Assembly: GCF_026745355.1 (NCBI RefSeq) | Contig: NC_079202.1 | Span: 58,162,622-58,226,621 of the forward strand | From: Beta vulgaris subsp. vulgaris | Lineage: Eukaryota; Streptophyta; Magnoliopsida; Caryophyllales; Amaranthaceae | DNA: 64,000 bases | Direction: 5' to 3' | In this document: in pieces, positions 56,578 through 64,000 of the stretch | Layout: each line of letters opens with the position of its first letter | Numbering within the stretch: the stretch's first letter is position 1 | The notes under the pieces: generated by a model | The model's database searches: none | What the model was told of the DNA's origin: nothing | What the model saw: only the letters and a program-made list of their open reading frames with translations | Position numbers and translations under genes: made by a program

Positions 56578-59103
56578 GTATGCATCGAACTGCAAAAGGT
56601 CATGTCAATGCCTCTACCATGGGGTGCTGAAATATTTCTAGACCTGATGATAATTGAGCATAATTTGCATACGTTTTAGAAAAATTGACATGTGTGATCT
56701 CATCTTTCTACTTGAAAGGTACAGCGTACACACAATTATTACCTCACTCGTGAGTAGCGAGACTGATGCTGATTGCAATGAATGGACAAGACTTGGCCTT
56801 AGTGATGATCAAGGATCGGACTGTCAGCATGATTACTGAAATACATCTCGAGTTTGTGGAGTTGTTTCTTGTCTCACCAAATGCTCGAGTTGATAGATAT
56901 TCACAAGCAATATGGTGGTGAATCTTCTTATTGTAGATAATGTTTGTGTGAAATGGGAAATTTTAGTTATTGAGATTACATTGTGCTCGGCTTTGTAATT
57001 TCGAGATTGACCCAAGGTTAAATTTTTAGATGGCTCTCCTTTTATGGAGTTGGGTGTTCTTGTTTACCTTGTGTTATACCTGATGAAGCTGCAGTATATT
57101 GTTAGAATTTGGATGCACTAAAGTTGAAGGATCAACTTGGTGAAACAAGAGTCATTGTCTAATGATTCTGTTGAAGGAATCCGTTTTTTCCTCTTTTCCG
57201 ATAGTAAATATTTCTCAAGCCGTGGATTGTAAATAAAACCCATGTTTGAATTGAAAATGAGATACTGAAAGGAAGACTTTCTTTTAACAAAATTTTCAAT
57301 ATAGCCGGCTTTGCAAATTTCAAACTAGAAGTATTTTGATAAAGCTGATTTTTTTGTACATATAATGTAAACATAAATCATTAATATTGAAAGCTCTTAG
57401 TTACTTTTCAACTCAGCAATTTTAGCTAATCTTTTAAGAAGTGCAACATATCACTTTCGACTAATCTTTCAGTTTCTAAGTAGTCTGGATGATATTGTCC
57501 TCCTTGCTTTAAATGATTTAATAAATGAGTCCCTTGTTTGGGTTTTGGGAAAAAAATGAGTTCACCACATACTTTATGATTGTCAAACAACCAACATAAT
57601 TAGCCAATACAAATAGCTGGTGCAACCAATCAGCCAAGTAAAACAATCAACAACTAATTGTGAAATACCCCACCATATCTTTGGTTACCTTTATACTTAT
57701 TAGAATAGTTTTCTATTTAACGAGTCGTATAGATTTAACATGCATAACAGAGATTGTCACATCCATATACAGACAGCACATATGTTTTTTCCTCTTAGGA
57801 ACTGAATCAAAATACGAGTATATTTATTTCATATCAGAAGATACTGTTTTCATGGATCACAAACTCCCAACACTAAGCATTTTCTTCTGATTTTTTAGAA
57901 CTTTCCCATTTTACTCATTTGCTTATTTGAAAATGACCTGGACATATTTAAAGGTAGCTAGCTAGATATACTCAAATGTATAATAGGAATAGTGTTCCGA
58001 GGAGATCGGTCTTAAGGTATGTCATCCCTAAAGCGCAGATTAAGGATTCGATTGCTTTGCAACCCAAATATACTCTTTTTAGAGGCTTGATTTAAACACG
58101 AGTAATATGTTTCATATTCCAAAAGAAAAAATTATTTTCTTGGATCACAGACTCCCAACTGTAAGTATTTTCTTTTCATTTAGAACTCGCTCATCTACAG
58201 TAGGTGGCTAGCTATTCAAATTGAAAATTAAATCGTGCTAATCATAGAACTCTCCCATTTTACTTATTCTGAAAATAGCCGTGGACATACTTAGGGCTAC
58301 CTAGGTACACAGAATCGGATGACTGAATATGCAGTGATTTGGCTAAAGTTATGACTCAAAATTCGGACTGGGAGAAATTCCTGACCTACCATTTAGCTAC
58401 AAATCTTGAAGTTTTCTGGTATAGGAACTTTTGGACATTTATTTACAGATCCCTTTCAATGTAAACATGTTATGTGTTGAGTTTCTGTTACCTGTAACAT
58501 TGAAAACTAGGAAGTTTTTATAAACCATCCAGACCTAATTGCCACAACCAGTTTTTTCGAAGGGAAGAGGGAAGAAACTGCAAAATTGAACTTGCTGAAA
58601 ACTAAATAGAGCTTCTCATCATAAATAATTTACTTTACACTGTAAATAAAATATAAAAACTAAAGTATATAATCTAAGGAAAAGGTAGTGCAAAATTTTC
58701 TTTCTATACACTTTCTCACTTCTCTTTCCCTCAACTTGATATGTATTCAATCTCGTTTGTATATTTATACAGGACACTTCAAAATTGTACCTACAAAATT
58801 CCTTGGCTTGGAAGCTGCTGAATGCATGGAAACAGTCCAACAGTAGAAATGAATGATTTCCGAGAAGCACTCACTCAAGGGCGGGGAATGTCGAATTGCT
58901 CCAGATATATGAATCCCGAACACGCAATGTATTCAACTGAGTCGGAAGTGAGAACCGGCGGATTTGCTAATCTGAATGTGCTGGGGGGTAGTGCCACATA
59001 ATAAAAACAGTGGCATCTGGAGGAGCTTCTTTCAGGCTCCAATCGACTTCCCCTCTTAAAAACTATCTTCGGTTTGCCTCTCCTTCCCAATTTCTAAACA
59101 TCC
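56578..59103. other. Intergenic region between convergent GATA and SABRE genes
   Basis: No gene is seen. The GATA 3' UTR extends into the first several hundred bases. Two diverged copies of a segment (about 57830-57960 and 58110-58300), sharing tggatcacaaactcccaac and the later tcccattttactca, lie in direct order. Short frames here show no family motif. The right 200 bases should be SABRE 3' UTR on the minus strand. Confidence 0.45.
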
Positions 59104-62100
59104 TTATTGTGGTTGTTTTTCATACTCCAACCGGAACTCTTCACAAGGTGAGGATTCACCGGAAGAATCACTTTCATATATTGTCTCCTTTGGAGAAGAA
59201 GGAAGTGAATCTTTTTGTTGAATAGAACCTGATAGAAGACAATCACCAAAACGACATTATATACATATAAAATCAAGCAGAGTGATGTGCTTTTTACAAG
59301 ACATTGAGTACACTGGGTATTACTGCCACTCTGATTTCTGTGGGTTCTCACTATTGTTACTGTCACCAAAAGAAACTAGGATGTCCTTGAAAGGGGAGGT
59401 GTTACCTTCAGCTACTCTTCTGAGTTGTTACTAACTCCCTTCAAAAATAATAGGCCACAGTTTCATCCACTCATTAAAGCTCAACAACTTTGACCATTAA
59501 TATGTCAAAATATGAAGATTTAATATGTGATTATAACATTATTAGATCAATCTCAGGAGATACTTCTACAAGATTACCATTTTGTAGTTTTTACAATTAT
59601 ACAGTAACAGTAATGAAATAAGATAAAAAGCGAAAAACTGACAAGGTTTCGCCTTAAAAGTCAAATATAACAGATGAGTTCGAAATGGAAGAAGTATATG
59701 TTTTTTCGAGGGGTCCCAAGATGAGATAAACTGAAATGGAGAGATTAAACCTCAAGCATAATAAATTTTTTTTAGTATGAATGCGGACAGGTTAGAAACA
59801 TAAGGAACAAACCAACCTTTTCTTGAACGGAACTTCTTAGTGTGTCGCCTAATCAGTTTCTTAGCTTTTGTTATCGTTAGCTGTCTTGCAAAAGGAGAGA
59901 ACTCCACATCACTTTCACTCCATTCACCATTATATTCATTGTCACCATCACCCCTCATGGTACGTAGCACAAACTTTTTGGCTTTCCGACGCTGAGTATT
60001 AAATAAGCCCCTTATAGAGGTAACAAAACCATCCCCAGCTCCATCTGCAGGACGCTTAGGAAAGGCTACTGGAAACTGATCAGATTTTCCTGTCTGACCA
60101 CCATCACTGTCACTGAGGTTAAGATCTTCAAGGATGCCAGGTCCTGTAATTTCCCTGTGGCTTTGTGCTTTGTCTTTGAACTTTTTCCCCTGTAAATCGG
60201 AGAAACGTCAAATCAGAAAAAGTCCAACTTTTATTGAGTTTACTGACCGGAGGTCAATCAGAAAAACTCCAACTTTTAATTCACATTCTTTGTGAATCAC
60301 TCGAGGAGAAAGATTTAGTAGTGCATTTACAGTGTATTTGGATAGGGTAATTTGGAGAGAGAGAGGGGAAAGAAAAGATGAGATTCATCTTTATTTAGAG
60401 CCAAGATCACTTTATCCCTCCCATCCCCTCTATGATCGTTATCCAAAAAAAGTGTTAACCCCACTGTTAATTAATCATAGAGCAGTCTGAGGTAAATTTC
60501 AGATTCATTCTCATTAATATTGCAGGACAAACACTTGTGACAACTGACACGCATGTGTAGCTTATAAAACCCCAATTATATTATGAAGACAATTTGAGAC
60601 AAATATGATGTGGATCATAACCAAGTGGGTCTGTGAATTAAAAATATATGGATAAGGCTATATGGCTCTGATGTTACCTGCATTCCAGTAACTGATTTTA
60701 AAACGCCCCAAATTATGTGTTTCTTTACTCTTGAAAAGAGTCTCCTCCAAGTTCCAGTAAATTCAGCACGGTGAAATTGATCCATGAGTAATCTTAAATC
60801 ACTCACAGCAAATCTTGATCCCTCATAAGTGAGAAGTAGCTCAACCTACACATTTAAGTTGAGATGTGTCTATTCAAAAACATGCATATATAATTTTTAA
60901 CAGGTCACCATCACAACAAAACTGACCTGACTTATCTTGATATTGTGGAATTCCATTAATTTTCGGGGCCTTGATCTTTTGTCTTCACTTGACTTCCCTA
61001 CTTTCTTTTCTTCATGAGATACACGGCCTGCTTTGATCTGTTTGGCATCTTTCGCTTTACTTTTAGAAGCATCATCTTGCTGCTCGCTTGCAGCTAGAGG
61101 CCCACTTTTAGAGTGAGAGGTGCTTGAAGAATGAAGTTGTAGCACGAGTTCGTCGGCAATAGATTCTGCAATGTTCTCTTCCCATGATTTGTCGAAAGAA
61201 GATGTTCTCCTCAGCTCTGATGATGTACCAGTATTTGATTTGTTCTGTTTTGATGTCTGTACAAAGAACCAAGATATCTTTGATTTAACTTGAAAGATAA
61301 AAGACAGTTCATTGAGGATAAAATAACTTCAGACAAACGAAGCCAAGAGGTTCTCTTATGCACCAACATTCCCGTAAGTTCCATATTTACAGCCACTAAA
61401 ATGCAAAAAAGATTTCTCCTTATGGTAGTGCATGCTAAAACCAATAAGAACTCACCAGGGAGGTGTCAGCATGACTGCTTCCAGATGTCGAGGGTACGCC
61501 AGAGGCACTTGTCCTGGAAGAACTTTCAGAGTCCTTGGTCACAGTAGATCCAGAACCTTCCTGTGCCAAAGAACCCTTTTTCACACGTTTTAAACCAGCA
61601 GTAGTTGAAACCTTCCAAACCTCCTGCGTGGCATAACACAATAAGTTGAAATCAGAATAATATCACCATCAGCCTGAGAGTGTGATAGTTGTACATGGGT
61701 GACACACATATGTCTAATCCTTTATTAATTGTTGAACACAATTATTTGCAAGGGGTGGAGGGGGGGGGGGGGAATGGTCAAGTCTGCATCAGCATGGGAG
61801 CATTGCCATGTTACAGAAATACAGGACAATAAGAGCTGTGTGCTAACCTGACGCCGTTGAGAATCTTGCTCTTCTTCTGGAAAAAGATACTCCCACATCG
61901 TTCTGTACATTGTCTCTGTCAAATGTATTTTTAGGGGATAAATCTCTACCTACAGAGATAAGCTATATCAATATTAGTCGGTATACCCAGCAGTCAATTA
62001 CGAAGTATTCCAGATGCAGGACGAAAGTAGCTCTCAAGAGTAACAGAATTCAACCAGAGAAAAAAAAGAGAGTAAAGCAGCATCCATTCCCCACGGAAAA

Positions 62101-63348
62101 TGGAATCTCTTATAAGCTCAACCAGGCGAGCCAACAGGGTCCAAAAATTTCACTGTTTGCTACCACTACGTCAGTAAAAACTTCTGAAGTCCGTTAATTC
62201 TATTCACAAATTCTTGAACATAAAGGTGAGTAGGTGACACAAGGTCGAATCTTTATCTGATATTATAAGAAGTTGATCTATATCTGATGCATCCTATGCA
62301 CAAAGTAATAACAATACACAGAGCAATCAGCAAAGGTTGTCAGAAGACTTAGTAATGGTACTTCTAATTCATTTATGCAAATCACTGTTGTCGATATCAG
62401 ATCAATAGAGATGCTTGAATTTCAACATTTTTCTTTCTTCCTCACTAAGGTACTTCAAGAATTTTTAAATATTCTAATACGGTAATAGTGCTCAACAAAA
62501 GAAATGAACTAAATGCTGAAATGCCACCTTGTTATAACATATAATCATTAAGAACTTCAAAAGCAATGTTATCTAATTCACTAAAACCATTGCGGTTTGC
62601 AATCCAAAAATGACGAATCCGTATGTAGAGTTTGTATACTTTTGGCCTAATTCATCAAAGTTAGGTAGCGAATTGCGTCTCAATACCCATCTCTATAACG
62701 CGAGTTTGGTAACAGTGTTCAACAGCATGCAACAGACTTACATCTGGTCAATCGAGATCATCATCGGTATCAGATTCACAAAGCACACATTAGATGTTGA
62801 TGGATGATTTGATATTCTTCTACGTCACTAGTAACAGTCTGCAGGAAGACTAATATTTCCTTTACAGCCTCCACAAGTTTTTGAGTGTACACTATGTACA
62901 TCCCTACTCTGATGCCTCCAACCCTCTTATTTTTGCTTACTTGCTAGCTATAATGATTTACTGGATTGCTAGTATATCTCAAGTCTTCTTGTAAAACCCA
63001 CTATCTAACTTCTTACTCATGTCCATTCTGAAGCAATCAAGAGAAACTAAGTGCAAGATCCAACACCATGAGTAATCAAAGAAGGCTGTGGCAATAATGT
63101 GAATTAGCCAAGATACTTCATATTTTGAAGACATTACCCTGGTACACTCTCTGTCATGCAGCGTTGACATGCAAGCAATACATCATATAAAAAATCTTCA
63201 CTGACAAAAACATAAAAATAAGGACCTCAAAAGAAATGCTAAGAAATTAGAAGGCTAAAGGATAAAATCATGTACCTGGAAAAGTTCTAGTGAAGAGTTT
63301 CCATCCTTGACAGGCCCTTGCTTGGCATCTACTCGAAGCATAACTTTT
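59104..63348 (-). CDS. SABRE/KIP-type bridge-like lipid transfer protein, C-terminal part
   Basis: Seven minus-strand exons: 63348-63276, 61949-61848, 61623-61456, 61256-60927, 60845-60678, 60189-59817 and 59228-59104. They join in frame to 445 residues with the stop at 59106-59104. Recognised family blocks in order are KVMLRVDAKQGPVKDG, VEIYPLKIHLTETMYRTMWE, EVWKVSTTAG, TSSFDKSWEENIAES, PRKLMEFHNIKISQ, VELLLTYEGSRFAVSDLRLL, GTWRRLFSRVKKHIIWGVLK and LTITKAKKLIRRHTKKF. These are the C-terminal (Apt1-domain end) of the very large SABRE/KINKY POLLEN proteins, relatives of Fmp27, Hobbit and BLTP2, which bridge membranes and transport lipid and affect cell expansion, division plane and pollen tube growth in plants. 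The first exon here begins with one leftover base, so upstream exons continue beyond base 64000. I found no convincing exon between 63349 and 64000. Confidence 0.9.
59430..59699. mobile_element. Possible Stowaway MITE in SABRE terminal intron
   Basis: The left end aactcccttcaaaaataat and the right end gttcgaaatggaagaagta are imperfect inverted matches, and TA follows the right end. Internal segments do not pair clearly. The call is weak. Confidence 0.35.
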
Positions 63349-64000
63349 CTGCAGCATAGAGCCAACAGTAAAGAGTTATGCCAAAAGTACAACAGACTCG
63401 TGATGAGAAAAAAGAATAAGAAATCAGCAAAATTGCCAAACGTGAAAAGATGAAGTTGAAATCTACAAACAAGTGCAGCACACCCTCCAGCAAAACTCAA
63501 AAAGAAATTGAAAGGAAAAGAATTCTGCCAATATTAACACGAGCCGCTTCTTTAAATGTGACTGCAGTCATAGAGTAACTCTCAGCTTAGAGAATAATTA
63601 GCTGGACAAAGGTTTAAGGTCTAAGAGCCGCAAGGAAAAGAGATCCTTGCTGACCCTGACAGAAAAAAGTAAAATATTATTTACAAGCTTAACATGCATG
63701 CCCAAATGAAAGACAACAAAGTGTCCCTTTTGAAGCCTTTAAAATATATCAACGATCATTTGACTTGTTGGTGAAACATAAGCAATGGAAAAGCAACTTT
63801 TTCTAATGTACAATGTTTATACCACCATCCCAGTAACCACAACTGGGTGTAGCAGCAAAAAACACACTCTCTTTTGAATCTTGTATCTAGGATCTTTCAC
63901 TGTTCTAAACACAATACAAAGTTGACCAACAGTATTTTGAGCAGCTTCTACTGTGATCACTATAATGCAAAGGCCCCTGAACTGCCATCTATGTAACAGG
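63349..64000. other. Probable SABRE intron at the window edge
   Basis: AT-rich DNA without a clear exon on either strand. The minus strand just upstream of 63349 (ttgctctatgctgcag) is a good acceptor for the exon at 63348. Short frames here are hydrophobic and intron-like. The next upstream SABRE exon is probably outside the window. Confidence 0.45.

Noticed and set aside
61753..61772. Poly-G run as a functional element
   Set aside because: A simple homopolymer in a SABRE intron; nothing else supports a role.
63480..63660. Upstream SABRE exon candidates on the minus strand
   Set aside because: Splice-like tctgtcag and tgactgcag sites exist, but the frames do not match the family and stop quickly.

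Overview
The window is nuclear DNA of a flowering plant, almost certainly a eudicot. The evidence is AT-rich intergenic DNA, many short GT-AG introns, plant-only gene families (P-class PPR, UGT, TIFY-CCT-GATA, DYAD/SWI1, SABRE) and dense MITEs. The small disulfide-rich secreted peptide and the MITE flavour would suit Caryophyllales (amaranth, spinach or beet type), but that is inference.

Layout. Nine protein-coding genes were assembled exon by exon. (1) A secreted double-knottin peptide gene, + strand, 520-7827; its first intron is swollen by nested transposons. (2) An intronless P-class PPR gene, - strand, 9343-10998. (3) A two-exon UDP-glycosyltransferase resembling UGT91, - strand, 12108-13779. 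(4) A seven-exon TIFY-CCT-GATA factor (ZML type), + strand, 17236-23028. (5) A six-exon DYAD/SWI1/AM1 meiotic gene, + strand, 27975-31109. (6) A seven-exon DYAD-like paralogue, + strand, 39201-42087. (7) A two-exon PUS1-type tRNA pseudouridine synthase with an odd repeat tail, + strand, 45425-47483. (8) A second, longer TIFY-CCT-GATA gene with 11 coding exons, + strand, 49947-56577. (9) The 3' part of a SABRE/KIP-type bridge-like lipid transfer protein gene, - strand, 59104-63348, running off the right edge.

Two families occur twice (GATA-TIFY and DYAD) in the order GATA, DYAD, DYAD, PUS1, GATA, all on the + strand. This suggests old local or segmental duplication. The paralogues have conserved intron phases but very different tails.

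The space between genes is mobile-element debris. It holds a 4.9-kb CACTA element with 3-bp target duplications that carries LRR receptor-kinase exons and a ULP1-like protease remnant. It also holds a foldback, hairpin-rich block bounded by Helitron-like ends (35.4-36.8 kb), hAT-type MITEs with 8-bp target duplications built from degenerate gggtc motifs, nested Stowaway MITEs with TA duplications, a MITE seated in a TA microsatellite, Helitron-like 3' ends, a Ty1/copia gag scrap and a 125-bp tandem triplication. No tRNA, rRNA or CRISPR array was seen. No unknown biochemical system is evident. The most unusual items are the transposon with captured LRR exons, the hairpin array, the PUS1 repeat tail and the DYAD pair.
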